Source: DATAEG01 sp051001975 (GTDB lineage: Bacteria; Actinomycetota; Actinomycetes; Mycobacteriales; Jatrophihabitantaceae). Taken from it: a DNA stretch of 64,000 nt. Below the pieces are notes generated by a model that worked only from the letters and a program-made list of their open reading frames with translations, searched no databases and had not been told where the DNA came from. Shown in pieces: positions 27,809-36,039 of this stretch (position 1 is its first letter; the number at the start of each line of letters is the position of its first letter). The position numbers and the translations under genes are program-made. The stretch is from positions 7,811 through 71,810 of the forward strand of contig JBPCMU010000129.1 of the NCBI GenBank assembly GCA_051001975.1. The letters run 5' to 3'.

Positions 27809-28858
27809 GTGCGTGCAGTCCGCTACGACGCCTTTGGGGCGCCACCGGTGGTGCGTGACGTCGCCGACCCGACCCCGGCGCCGGACGGCGTCGTCATCGA
27901 CGTGGCTGCGACCGGTGTGTGCCGCAGCGACTGGCACGGCTGGGTCGGTCACGACCCGGACATCGTGCTGCCGAATGTCCCTGGGCACGAGTTCGCCGGG
28001 GTGGTCAGCCGGGTCGGTGCCGATGTGCATGCCTGGTCGGTGGGTGACCGGGTGACTGTGCCATTCGTCTGCGCCTGCGGGAGGTGCGAGCCGTGTCTGG
28101 CCGGCGAGCATCAGGTCTGCCGCGATCAGTTCCAACCCGGCTTCACCGCTTGGGGATCATTCGCCGAGCGGGTGGCGCTGCCACGCGCCGACCTGAACCT
28201 GGTGCGGCTGCCGGACGCCCTCGACTTCGTCACCGCAGCCGCGCTCGGGTGTCGGTTCAGCACCGCCTACCGCGCGGTGCGCAGTCATGGTGCAGTGCGC
28301 CCCGGCGAGTGGGTCGCCGTGCACGGGTGCGGTGGGGTCGGCATCGCGACGGTGATGATCGCGGCTGCCCACGGTGCACGGGTGGTGGCCGTCGATGTGT
28401 CGCGGGCCGCGCTGCGGCTGGCCACCTCGGCCGGTGCCGAGCTCACACTTCTCGGCTCGGCGGACATGGGTGCGGCCGTCCGGGACGTCACCGACGGGGG
28501 AGCGCATGTGTCGCTGGACGCGTTCGGCAGCGCCGGTACCTGCGCCGCCTCCATCGAGAGCCTGCGCCCCCGCGGCCGGCACGTCCAGATCGGGTTGTTA
28601 CCGTCCGACGACGGGCGCACCGCCTTGCCGATGGGCCGGGTCATCGCAGATGAGTTGCAGGTGTTCGGCAGCCACGGCATGGCCGCGCATGCCTTCCCCG
28701 AGATACTGGCAGAGATCGGGTCCGGATTGCTCGATCCGGCTCTTCTGGTCGGTCGGACGATCAGCCTGGACGAAGCACCCGCGGCCCTGATGGCGATGTC
28801 CGAGCCTGCCGCGGCGCCGGGCACCAGCGTGATCCAGATGATGAAGGCCCCGGCCTGA
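27809..28858 (+). CDS. Zinc-dependent alcohol dehydrogenase (MDR)
   Basis: 349 residues from GTG 27809. Catalytic zinc ligands are in GVCRSDWHGW and VPGHEFAGVV, and the structural zinc Cys cluster is CACGRCEPCLAGEHQVC (four Cys). The nucleotide site is VAVHGCGGVGIATV. It oxidises an alcohol with NAD(P). A longer open frame exists upstream but lies inside the preceding gene; the GTG start gives the family's usual length. Likely in an operon with 26814-27791. Confidence 0.88.
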   Translation: MRAVRYDAFGAPPVVRDVADPTPAPDGVVIDVAATGVCRSDWHGWVGHDPDIVLPNVPGHEFAGVVSRVGADVHAWSVGDRVTVPFVCACGRCEPCLAGEHQVCRDQFQPGFTAWGSFAERVALPRADLNLVRLPDALDFVTAAALGCRFSTAYRAVRSHGAVRPGEWVAVHGCGGVGIATVMIAAAHGARVVAVDVSRAALRLATSAGAELTLLGSADMGAAVRDVTDGGAHVSLDAFGSAGTCAASIESLRPRGRHVQIGLLPSDDGRTALPMGRVIADELQVFGSHGMAAHAFPEILAEIGSGLLDPALLVGRTISLDEAPAALMAMSEPAAAPGTSVIQMMKAPA

Positions 28859-28906
28859 CCGTGTATTCCCTCGTCAGCGCGTAGGCATGACGACGTGGGT
28901 GCGGGT

Positions 28907-28983
28907 TGGTGGCCAGGGACGGGGTCGAACCGTCGACCTTCCGCTTTTCAGGCGGACGCTCGTACCAACTGAGCTACCTGGCC
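28907..28983 (-). tRNA. tRNA-Phe (GAA)
   Basis: Read on the minus strand this is a full cloverleaf: acceptor GGCCAGG pairing with CCTGGCC, D-arm AGCTCAGTTGGT, anticodon loop CTGAAAA with anticodon GAA, and T-arm GGTTCGACCC. The CCA end is encoded (28907-28909). It lies alone between the alcohol dehydrogenase and esterase genes. Confidence 0.96.
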
Positions 28984-29045
28984 GGGCGTCGCCGTGATCC
29001 GGCGACTGGTGGAGTCTACCGGCTGCGCCCGACCCGCCGATCGGC

Positions 29046-30011
29046 TCAGCCCATTCGCTCGCGAAGCCAGCGCAGCTGCTCGCCGAGCTGGAAGGCCTGG
29101 CCGCCCTCGTGGTCGTTGAACTCGTACACCCGGACCTCTTTGGGCCCGGCGTAGGCGTGGTAGGCGGCGAAGCAAGTCGACGGCGGGCAGACGGCGTCCA
29201 TCAACGCGATCGAGAAGAGCGCCGGGGCCTTGGCCCGTTTGCCCAGCGTCGCCACGTCGAAGTAGGACAGCGTCTCGAAGGCCCGGGCCACCATCGGCCG
29301 GCGTGATTTCAAGTAGTCCGCAATCTCGGTGTACGGGCCCTTCGCAGCGATCTCGGCGGCCCGGCGGAAATGGCTGAGGAACGGTACGTCGGGCATGGCT
29401 GCCGCGACGTCGGGCACGAGGCTGGCCACCGCCAGGGTCAGGCCGCCGCCCTGACTGCCACCGGTCACTGCGACCCGACTCGGGTCGACCCGCGGATGCG
29501 CGCGGGCCACCTCCACCGCGCGGACCGCGTCCACGTAGACGCGTCGGTAGTAGTAATCGGACTGGCTGCCGATTCCTTTGGTCATCATCCCGGGCACCGT
29601 CGAGTCCGCGCCCACGCCGTCCGCGGTCGCGCCGACTGTGTTGCCCCAGCCCTGCCCGCGGGTGTCCATGACCAGATGGGCGTAGCCGGCGCTCGCCCAG
29701 AGGTTGTTCTCCCACGGCAGACCGCGACCGCCGGAGTAGCCGCTGTACTGGACGACCGTGGGTAGCGGGCCGTCGCTGTGTCGCGGCAGGTGCAGCCAGC
29801 CCCGGACCGGGCTGCCGCCGGCACCGGCGTAGGTCACGTCGAAGGTCTGGATCTCGGTCAGCCCGTTGTCGATATCCCGGAACTGCGGCGCGAGTGGATG
29901 CAGGGCCTCGGCGGCCAACGTCTGAGCCCAGAACTGGTCGAGATCGGCCGGCTCCGGGAGCTCCGGACGGTAGGCGAGCAGTTGGTCGTAGGTGAGATCG
30001 GTCAACGGCAC
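29046..30011 (-). CDS. Acetylxylan esterase / cephalosporin-C deacetylase family alpha/beta hydrolase (AXE1)
   Basis: 321 residues from GTG 30011 (VPLTDLTYDQLLAYRPE), chosen because AGGA lies seven bases upstream and the length matches B. subtilis Cah. GTG 30038 is possible, but its GGAGG is one base from the start. Catalytic triad candidates: Ser in VTGGSQGGGLTLA, Asp in ALMDAVCPPST, His in FNDHEGG. The family deacetylates acetylated xylo-oligosaccharides and cephalosporin C. No signal peptide, so the substrate is probably taken up first. Single gene, divergent from the phosphate transport pair. Confidence 0.88.
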   Translation of the reverse strand: MPLTDLTYDQLLAYRPELPEPADLDQFWAQTLAAEALHPLAPQFRDIDNGLTEIQTFDVTYAGAGGSPVRGWLHLPRHSDGPLPTVVQYSGYSGGRGLPWENNLWASAGYAHLVMDTRGQGWGNTVGATADGVGADSTVPGMMTKGIGSQSDYYYRRVYVDAVRAVEVARAHPRVDPSRVAVTGGSQGGGLTLAVASLVPDVAAAMPDVPFLSHFRRAAEIAAKGPYTEIADYLKSRRPMVARAFETLSYFDVATLGKRAKAPALFSIALMDAVCPPSTCFAAYHAYAGPKEVRVYEFNDHEGGQAFQLGEQLRWLRERMG

Positions 30012-30144
30012 GACACGATCCTGCCAGCTGCCGGACACCTCCGCGACGGGGCCTGGTCACCGACGTGCGCTAGGCCGCGTACGCTCCATCCGGCGCCTCA
30101 GCCGCCGCAGACGATTCCGAGATCCCGGAGGGTCCAGGACCGCC

Positions 30145-30762
30145 GTGCCATTCCGACTGACCCCACGCGACAACGCGTTCTACGCCATGTTCACCGAGGC
30201 AGGCCGCAACGTGGCTGCCGCGGCGGACACCCTTGCCGGACTGGTCGATCCGCTGGTGCAACGCACCGAGGTCGCCAGCGCGATGCGCGAGCACGAACAC
30301 GTCGGCGACACCGTCACTCATCGCATCCTGCGCCAGCTGAACACCAGCTTCGTCACCCCGTTCGACCGCGAAGACATCTACCGCCTCGCCGGCGCGCTGG
30401 ACGACGTGGTGGATGCCATGGAGGCTGCCGCCGATTTCGTGGTGCTGGCCGACGTCGGCACCCTGCCGTTGCTGATGGGGGAGCAGATCTCCCTGCTGCA
30501 GCGCGCCGCCGCCGAGACCGCGGAGGCGATGTCCCGGCTGCCCACGCTGAAGAACCTCGAGCCGTACTGGATCGAGGTGAACCGGCTGGAGAACGAGGCC
30601 GATCAGGTCTATCGCAAGCTGCTGTCCAAACTGTTCTCCGGCGACTACGACGCCCTGATGACGATGAAGCTGCGCGAAGTGGCCGACGAGTTCGAAGCGG
30701 CTGCCGACGCGCTCGAACACGTGGCCCACGCCGTGGAGTCGATCGCGGTGAAGGAGTCCTGA
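30145..30762 (+). CDS. DUF47-family (PhoU-like) phosphate transport accessory protein
   Basis: 205 residues from GTG 30145 with AGGA five bases upstream. All-helical, with the PhoU-like segments MREHEHVGDTVTHRI, FDREDIYRLAGALDDVVD and EADQVYRKLLSKLF. DUF47 genes typically lie directly upstream of pit, as here with a three-base gap. They are thought to modulate low-affinity phosphate uptake. Cytoplasmic. Confidence 0.9.
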   Translation: MPFRLTPRDNAFYAMFTEAGRNVAAAADTLAGLVDPLVQRTEVASAMREHEHVGDTVTHRILRQLNTSFVTPFDREDIYRLAGALDDVVDAMEAAADFVVLADVGTLPLLMGEQISLLQRAAAETAEAMSRLPTLKNLEPYWIEVNRLENEADQVYRKLLSKLFSGDYDALMTMKLREVADEFEAAADALEHVAHAVESIAVKES

Positions 30763-30765
30763 CCC

Positions 30766-31764
30766 GTGGGCTCAACCGCCCTTGTGGTGGTCATCGTGAT
30801 CGTCGCCCTCGGGTTCGACTACACGAACGGGTTCCATGACTCGGCCAACGCGATCGCGACCTCGGTTTCGACCCGCGCGCTGACGCCGCGCGTTGCGTTG
30901 GCGATGGCGGCGGCCGCCAACGTCGTCGGTGCGCTGGTGTCGACGAAGGTGGCCCGCACCATCGGTACCGGGATCATCACCCCACCGAAAGGGCATGACG
31001 GGCTGATCATTGTGCTGGCCGCGTTGGGTGGGGCGATCGTCTGGAACCTCGGCACCTGGTACATCGGTCTGCCGTCGTCCTCGTCGCACGCCCTCATCGG
31101 TGGTCTGGTCGGCGCGGCTCTGGTCGGCTCGGACGGAGTGCATTGGCGCGGCGTCGTTGACAAGGTCATCATCCCGATGGTCGCGTCACCGCTGATCGGG
31201 CTCGTGCTCGGCTACCTGTTCATGCTGGCGATCCTGTGGATCTTCCGGCGGGCCAACGCGACCAAGGCGCAGCGTGGGTTCCGCTGGGCCCAGATCGTGT
31301 CCGCGGCGACGATGGCGTTCGGGCACGGCACCCAGGACGCGCAGAAGACCATGGGTGTCATCGTGCTGACGCTGACCGTCTCCGGGCACCTGGACAAGGA
31401 CGCCGGCATCCCGTTCTGGGTGATTCTCTCGGCTGCCGCGGCCATCTCGTTGGGTACCTACTCCGGCGGCTGGCGGATCATGCGCACCCTCGGTAGACGC
31501 ATTTTCTCGCTGACCCCGGCCAGCGGGTTCGCGGCGCAGGCAGTGGCCAGCGGAGTGATGCTGACGACCTCGCAGCTGGGCTTGCCGGTGTCCACCACAC
31601 ACGTCATCACCAGTTCGGTGATGGGCGTCGGTGCGACCCGCCGGCTGTCGGCCGTGCGCTGGGGAGTGGCCGGCAACATCGTGTTGGCCTGGGTGTTGAC
31701 CATCCCGGCCGCCGCCGCCGTCGCGGCGATCATGTGGTCGATCCTCGACCGCCTCATGCGCTGA
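30766..31764 (+). CDS. pit: Inorganic phosphate transporter, PiT family
   Basis: 332 residues with about ten helices. The duplicated PiT signature is present: GFDYTNGFHDSANAIATSV at the N-terminus and AATMAFGHGTQDAQKTMGV in the second half, plus LPSSSSHALIGGLVG and LPVSTTHVITSSVMG. PiT proteins import metal-phosphate by symport with protons or sodium. Cotranscribed with the DUF47 gene (three-base gap). No obvious PHO box was seen upstream of 30145. Confidence 0.93.
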   Translation: MGSTALVVVIVIVALGFDYTNGFHDSANAIATSVSTRALTPRVALAMAAAANVVGALVSTKVARTIGTGIITPPKGHDGLIIVLAALGGAIVWNLGTWYIGLPSSSSHALIGGLVGAALVGSDGVHWRGVVDKVIIPMVASPLIGLVLGYLFMLAILWIFRRANATKAQRGFRWAQIVSAATMAFGHGTQDAQKTMGVIVLTLTVSGHLDKDAGIPFWVILSAAAAISLGTYSGGWRIMRTLGRRIFSLTPASGFAAQAVASGVMLTTSQLGLPVSTTHVITSSVMGVGATRRLSAVRWGVAGNIVLAWVLTIPAAAAVAAIMWSILDRLMR

Positions 31765-32160
31765 TCCGCTGGGTGCACAGACAAAGACGCACCGAGGACG
31801 AGTTGATGGGCCGGTCGGCTCCCGTGGCCAGGTCGAGCCAGCCGAGCGGGAGGTTTCTGCTGCCGAGCGGGAGCTTTCAGTCAGGGTCGTCGGCGTGTCG
31901 CGACGGAATCCTCCCGCTCGGCAAGAGGGAACCGCGGTGACGGGACCAAGCGAACAAGCCAGCACCCCAGCGACGGTGACGATGCCGTCTCACGAACGCG
32001 ATGAGCGCTCGCGCGAAGAGCCGATCGCCCGCGCGCGATGAAGGAGCGCTTGCGGCCGAGCGGAGCGAGGGGTTCGGTTCAGAGTGGGCCCCGACGCGGA
32101 GCGAGGGGTCCGCGAGGAACCGACGAAGCGATCAATAAGCACAGCGATCGGAAAGTACAG
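31765..32160. other. Gene-free stretch with short GC-rich repeats
   Basis: About 400 bases between pit and tRNA-Asp with no convincing gene. It holds the direct and inverted repeats listed for 31841-31922, and a second pair, CGGAGCGAGGGGTTCG at 32061-32076 and CGGAGCGAGGGGTCCG at 32097-32112, spaced by 36 bases. Such GAGCGAGG-rich sequence is common in actinobacterial intergenic DNA. Short open frames here have no ribosome site. Confidence 0.6.
31841..31922. repeat. Direct plus inverted repeats around GCCGAGCGGGAG
   Basis: GCCGAGCGGGAGG at 31841-31853 is repeated as GCCGAGCGGGAGC at 31862-31874 (21-base period, both followed by TTTC). It appears inverted as CCTCCCGCTCGGC at 31910-31922. The outer arms form a perfect 13-bp stem with a 56-base loop. 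It could act as a REP-like element or as a transcription barrier after pit; the function is an inference. Confidence 0.7.
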
Positions 32161-32234
32161 CGACCCCGACGGGACTCGAACCCGCGACCTCCGCCGTGAC
32201 AGGGCGGCGCGCTAACCAGCTGCGCTACGGGGCC
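32161..32234 (-). tRNA. tRNA-Asp (GTC)
   Basis: Minus-strand cloverleaf with acceptor GGCCCCG pairing CGGGGTC (one G-U pair), D-arm AGCGCAGCTGGTTAGC, anticodon loop CTGTCAC with anticodon GTC, T-arm GGTTCGAGTCC and discriminator G. CCA is not encoded. It lies 38 bases downstream of tRNA-Glu on the same strand. Confidence 0.96.
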
Positions 32235-32272
32235 ATCTGCGATCCGTCGGCTGACGAATCGCGTATGGCGCG

Positions 32273-32345
32273 TGCCCCCAACGGGATTCGAACCCGTGCT
32301 ACCGCCTTGAAAGGGCGGCGTCCTGGGCCTCTAGACGATGAGGGC
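32273..32345 (-). tRNA. tRNA-Glu (TTC)
   Basis: Minus-strand cloverleaf: acceptor GCCCTCA pairing TGGGGGC, D-arm TCGTCTAGAGGCCCAGGA, anticodon loop CTTTCAA with anticodon TTC, T-arm GGTTCGAATCC, discriminator A. CCA is not encoded. It is transcribed ahead of tRNA-Asp, probably in one transcript. Confidence 0.96.
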
Positions 32346-32457
32346 GAATCTAACCGCCCCATACTACTGAAGGCCCAAGGACGGATAACAATCCCGCTGG
32401 TGAACTAGGCGAGCATAGGCGACGCGGCCAACCGGCACCAAACCGGTGCGCCGCTGC

Positions 32458-33045
32458 TCAGCTGGCGCGAAGGCCGTCGAGGACGAGACTGAGCACAGCG
32501 TCGACCACCACTTGCGGGTCGCCGCGGTCCGGCCGCCACCATTCGATGAGCGAGTTGACCATGCCGAATACCAGCCGGGTGACGACCGCGGGGTCGGCGT
32601 CGGATCGGAATTCCCCGGCGCTGATGGCCACCTGCACCAATTCGGTCATCCGCTGGTCGAACTCGCGGCGGCGGCGCAACGCGTCCTGCTCCATCGGCGA
32701 ATTCCCGCGCACCCGAAGCAGCAGCGTCACGTAGGGCTGTTCGGCCAGCAGCGTCTCGGTTTCGCGGCGCACCACGTAGCCGACCCGGTCTGACGCAGAG
32801 CCGGTGATCGCGCCGGGCTCGTCGAGCACGGCAAAGAGCGCACCCAGCGCCCGGTCGAGAGCACGCCGCAGCAGTTCCTCTTTGCTGGCCACATGGTGAT
32901 AGATGGATGACTTGGACAGGCCGCTGGCTGCTGCAAGGTGCTCCATCGAGGTGCCGTCGTAGCCGCGAGCGGTAAACACCTCGACGGCAACCGTTAGCAA
33001 CGACTCGGCGGTGTGCGCCGGGCGGCCGTCGCGGGTGCGCACCAT
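32458..33045 (-). CDS. TetR-family transcriptional regulator
   Basis: 195 residues. The N-terminal HTH is typical: AVEVFTARGYDGTSMEHLAA, then GLSKSSIYHHVASKEELLRR (recognition helix). The C-terminal ligand-binding domain is all-helical and includes NSLIEWWRPDRG. It is divergent from the LCP gene (134-base gap) and could regulate itself or that gene; no clear palindromic operator was identified. Ligand unknown. Confidence 0.9.
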   Translation of the reverse strand: MVRTRDGRPAHTAESLLTVAVEVFTARGYDGTSMEHLAAASGLSKSSIYHHVASKEELLRRALDRALGALFAVLDEPGAITGSASDRVGYVVRRETETLLAEQPYVTLLLRVRGNSPMEQDALRRRREFDQRMTELVQVAISAGEFRSDADPAVVTRLVFGMVNSLIEWWRPDRGDPQVVVDAVLSLVLDGLRAS

Positions 33046-33179
33046 GACCGCGAAGTCTAGTTTCGCCCCGCCATCCCAACCGAACGCAACAGCCGGGCGG
33101 CCGCGCGCGTCAATAGAAATGGATGCTGAGAGCGGGTTCGCGACGCCTGCGGATCAGGCGCCATGAGTAGGGGGATGTT

Positions 33180-34736
33180 GTGTCCGACGGTTCCAGGGTG
33201 GCTGACCCGGGCGGCGATGGGCTCACCCCTGAGCAGGCCGCATTCCTCGAGTCGTTGGTCCCCCGCGCCGGGGATCCGAAGCGCCGGCCGGCCTGGCAGC
33301 GCATTGCGATGGCGTCCGCATCCTTCGCCGTGGCGCTGGTACTCGCCGGTGGTGCGTTGGTCGGGTTGGTCTACCGGCATTACAACGGACGCATCCAGCG
33401 CGAAGACGTGCTCAGCACGACCGACAAGAACATCAAGCAACGCGCCAAGCAACTCAACGCGGCGAACTATCTCGTCATCGGTTCGGACACCAGGGCCGGA
33501 AGCCACGGCCAGTACGGCAACGAGCAGGGCGCCCGATCGGACACCACAATGCTGGTGCACCTCAGCCCGGACCGGAAGCACGCCACCGTGGTCAGCTTCC
33601 CGCGCGACTCCTGGGTCACGATCCCTGGGTGCAAGACTGCGCACGGTGTCAACCAACGACACAAAGGGATGTTCAACTCGGCGTTCACCGACGGCGGCGC
33701 CGCCTGCACGATCACACTGGTCCAGGCGATGACCGGGATCGCCGTCACCCACTACCTGCAGATCGACTTCGGTGGCTTCCAGTCACTGGTCAAGGCGTTG
33801 GGCACCATCACCGTCTGCAGTCCGGCCGCGGTCAACGACCCGGAGAGCAAGCTGAAGCTGAGCAAGGGCAACAACAAGCTCACCCCATCCCAGGCGCTCG
33901 CCTACGTGCGCGCTAGGTACACGCTGGGTGACGGGTCGGATCTCGGTCGCATCCAGCGGCAACAGCGGTTCCTCGGTGCGGTGCTGCGCGAGGCTCGCGG
34001 CGGCACATTGCTGAGCAGCCCGGCCAAGTTCACCCACTTCCTTGATGCGGCAACCAGCGCGGTCACCGTCGACAAGCACACCTCATTGGGTGCGCTGAAG
34101 ACTCTCGCCGACGCGCTGCGCGGGCTCGATCCCAAGCGCGTCACCTTCTACACCGCGCCGATCGCCAACCCCGCGTACAACCCGGACGACCCGAGTGTTC
34201 CCGGCCCGCGGGTGCTGCTGGACACCAAGCAGGGTGGGGTGTTGTACGACTCGATCATCAACGACCAGAAGGTGATCATCCCCGCGTCGGGATCCAAGAC
34301 CACCAAGCAGGAGGGCAACACGACGGTGACCGTGGGACCGTCGTCTGTCGAGGTCGCGGTGACGAACGCGGTCGGCACCGCTTACCTGGGCACCAACGTG
34401 CAGAAGGCGCTGAAGGCGGCCGGCTTCAAGACCCGGGCCGACCTGCTCGGCATCGACGCCAAGAAGGCGAAGACCACCGAGGTCGTCTACAACGGCGGCG
34501 GGCAATTGGCCGCTGCGCAGACGGTTGCCGCCTCGCTGCCGGGTTCGGTGCTCACGCTCGATGCCAGCCATGCCTGGCCGATTGAGGTGCGAGTCGGTTC
34601 GTCCTACACCTCGGTGCACCAGGTCAAGGTGGGCGACAAGCTTCCAACCACCTTGATCCGGACGACTTCGAGCAGCGCCTCGAAGACCCCGCCGCCCGGC
34701 GGCATCACCGCAGCGGACTCGTCCTGCAAGGCCTGA
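33180..34736 (+). CDS. LytR-CpsA-Psr (LCP) family wall-polymer ligase with LytR_C domain
   Basis: 518 residues from GTG 33180, with GGGGA four bases upstream. One membrane helix (about residues 45-65) follows a cytoplasmic N-terminus. The extracellular LCP domain has NYLVIGSDTRAG, RSDTTMLVHLSPDRKH, VVSFPRDSWVTIPG and the Arg-rich ALAYVRARYTLGDGSDLGRI. A LytR_C domain (VEVAVTNAVGTAYLG, then VVYNGGGQLAAAQTV) lies at about 385-490. LCP enzymes move undecaprenyl-linked teichoic acid or polysaccharide onto peptidoglycan. It could attach the polymer made by the 9-26 kb locus, although it is not linked to it. Confidence 0.9.
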   Translation: MSDGSRVADPGGDGLTPEQAAFLESLVPRAGDPKRRPAWQRIAMASASFAVALVLAGGALVGLVYRHYNGRIQREDVLSTTDKNIKQRAKQLNAANYLVIGSDTRAGSHGQYGNEQGARSDTTMLVHLSPDRKHATVVSFPRDSWVTIPGCKTAHGVNQRHKGMFNSAFTDGGAACTITLVQAMTGIAVTHYLQIDFGGFQSLVKALGTITVCSPAAVNDPESKLKLSKGNNKLTPSQALAYVRARYTLGDGSDLGRIQRQQRFLGAVLREARGGTLLSSPAKFTHFLDAATSAVTVDKHTSLGALKTLADALRGLDPKRVTFYTAPIANPAYNPDDPSVPGPRVLLDTKQGGVLYDSIINDQKVIIPASGSKTTKQEGNTTVTVGPSSVEVAVTNAVGTAYLGTNVQKALKAAGFKTRADLLGIDAKKAKTTEVVYNGGGQLAAAQTVAASLPGSVLTLDASHAWPIEVRVGSSYTSVHQVKVGDKLPTTLIRTTSSSASKTPPPGGITAADSSCKA

Positions 34737-34743
34737 GCGCGGC

Positions 34744-35028
34744 TCAGCTCACCCGCGCGCGACTGCTCGGGCGGCGGCCGTCGACGACCCGCCAGACGCC
34801 CAGCAGGACGACCGATCCAGCGATCGCGCCGATGATCGTGCTGGCTTGGCGGATGTCGAACTTCTTGTCGAAGATCAGTGCCCCCAGGGTGCCGCCGGCG
34901 TAGGAGCCGACGATGCCGAGCAACGCGGTGCCGAGGCAGCCGAGGCGTTGCGGGGAGTGGATGAACAGCCGTGCCACCGCTCCGGCCACGAGGCCGAGGA
35001 TGAACAGTCCGATGAGGGCGACGATCAT
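34744..35028 (-). CDS. GlsB/YeaQ/YmgE-family small membrane protein
   Basis: 94 residues with three predicted helices, plus GLVAGAVARLFIHSPQ and LGIVGSYAGGTLGALIF, the Gly-rich pattern of the transglycosylase-associated (GlsB/YeaQ) family. Members are stress-linked small membrane proteins of unclear function. The C-terminus is basic. It ends seven bases from the convergent LCP gene; the ribosome site is weak. Confidence 0.88.
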   Translation of the reverse strand: MIVALIGLFILGLVAGAVARLFIHSPQRLGCLGTALLGIVGSYAGGTLGALIFDKKFDIRQASTIIGAIAGSVVLLGVWRVVDGRRPSSRARVS

Positions 35029-35082
35029 GCGCTTATTGTGCCGTGCTGATGGATGTCGTTGCCACGGTGTGCGGGCGAGCGC

Positions 35083-36039
35083 TCAGAGTGCGGCGTGCAT
35101 GCGCACCGCACCGACCGGCTCGCCGCCGCCCAGAACCGGCTGCTCGGCGAGTTCGTCCAGAATCGCGCCGGTCGCGCCGAGCCGCCGCAATGCAGCAACG
35201 GCGACCCGGTCCGCTGCGCGCGGCGCGCCGTCGTCGATCTTGACCGCGAGCGCACCGCCGTCGGCCAGCGCGACCGCGTACACGCCCTCGGCGCCGGCCT
35301 TCACTATCGCTCCGGGGATGCCGGCCATCAGCCGCGAGCCGGATTGGTGCGTGCCGCCGACCATCGCCGGGAACCGCCGCATCGCGTCGGCGACGGCGTG
35401 CTCCGGACCGGCCGTGGCCGTGCCCAGCCGGGCGAAGGCGCGAGCCAACCCAGTGAGGCTGACCGCGAACAGGGGCGCGCCGCAGCCGTCGACGCCGACG
35501 GCAGCGATCGGTTCGCTGCAGAGTTCCTCGACCGTCGTGCGCAGTTGGCGCTGCAATGGGTGCTCCGGCGACAGGTAACCCGACAGCGGCCAGTCGTTCA
35601 CCACGCAGGTGCGCAGCATCGCGGCGTGCTTGCCGCTGCAGTTCATCAGGATGCGGGCCGGCATCCCGCCGCCGATCAGCACGGTGCGCCGGGCGGCCTC
35701 GGCCAGTGGCAGATCGGGTGGGCAGGCCAGGTCGGTCTCGTCCAGGCCACCGTCGGCCAGGATGGCGCGCACCCCGGCGATGTGGAAGGACTCACCGTCG
35801 TGCGACGCGGCAGCCAACGCCAGGTCGTCGTCGACCAGCGACAGCCCGGCGCGCAGCATGCCGACCGCCTGCAACGGTTTCAAGGACGAGCGCGGGAAGA
35901 TCGGAGCGGTGACGTCCCCGATCGACACCAGCGCCGTACCGCCCGGCGCGGTGACCAGAAGGTGCCCACGGTGCAGGCTCTCGACGACATCGCTGCGTAG
36001 CACCTCGACGAGCACTTCGCCGGACGTCAGTGTGATCAT
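35083..36039 (-). CDS. Asparaginase, rhizobial (type II-thermolabile, PF06089) family
   Basis: 318 residues. It has the features of R. etli ReAV-type asparaginases: the SSLK motif (Ser51, Lys54; S-x-x-K nucleophile pair), AAASHDGESFH, NCSGKHAAM (Cys134, Lys137) and GVDGCGAP (Cys186). The latter residues match the zinc-binding Cys/Lys/Cys site known for ReAV. It hydrolyses L-asparagine to aspartate and ammonia in the cytoplasm. ATGA overlap with tyrA upstream suggests cotranscription, an unexpected pairing without an obvious pathway link. Confidence 0.9.
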   Translation of the reverse strand: MITLTSGEVLVEVLRSDVVESLHRGHLLVTAPGGTALVSIGDVTAPIFPRSSLKPLQAVGMLRAGLSLVDDDLALAAASHDGESFHIAGVRAILADGGLDETDLACPPDLPLAEAARRTVLIGGGMPARILMNCSGKHAAMLRTCVVNDWPLSGYLSPEHPLQRQLRTTVEELCSEPIAAVGVDGCGAPLFAVSLTGLARAFARLGTATAGPEHAVADAMRRFPAMVGGTHQSGSRLMAGIPGAIVKAGAEGVYAVALADGGALAVKIDDGAPRAADRVAVAALRRLGATGAILDELAEQPVLGGGEPVGAVRMHAAL

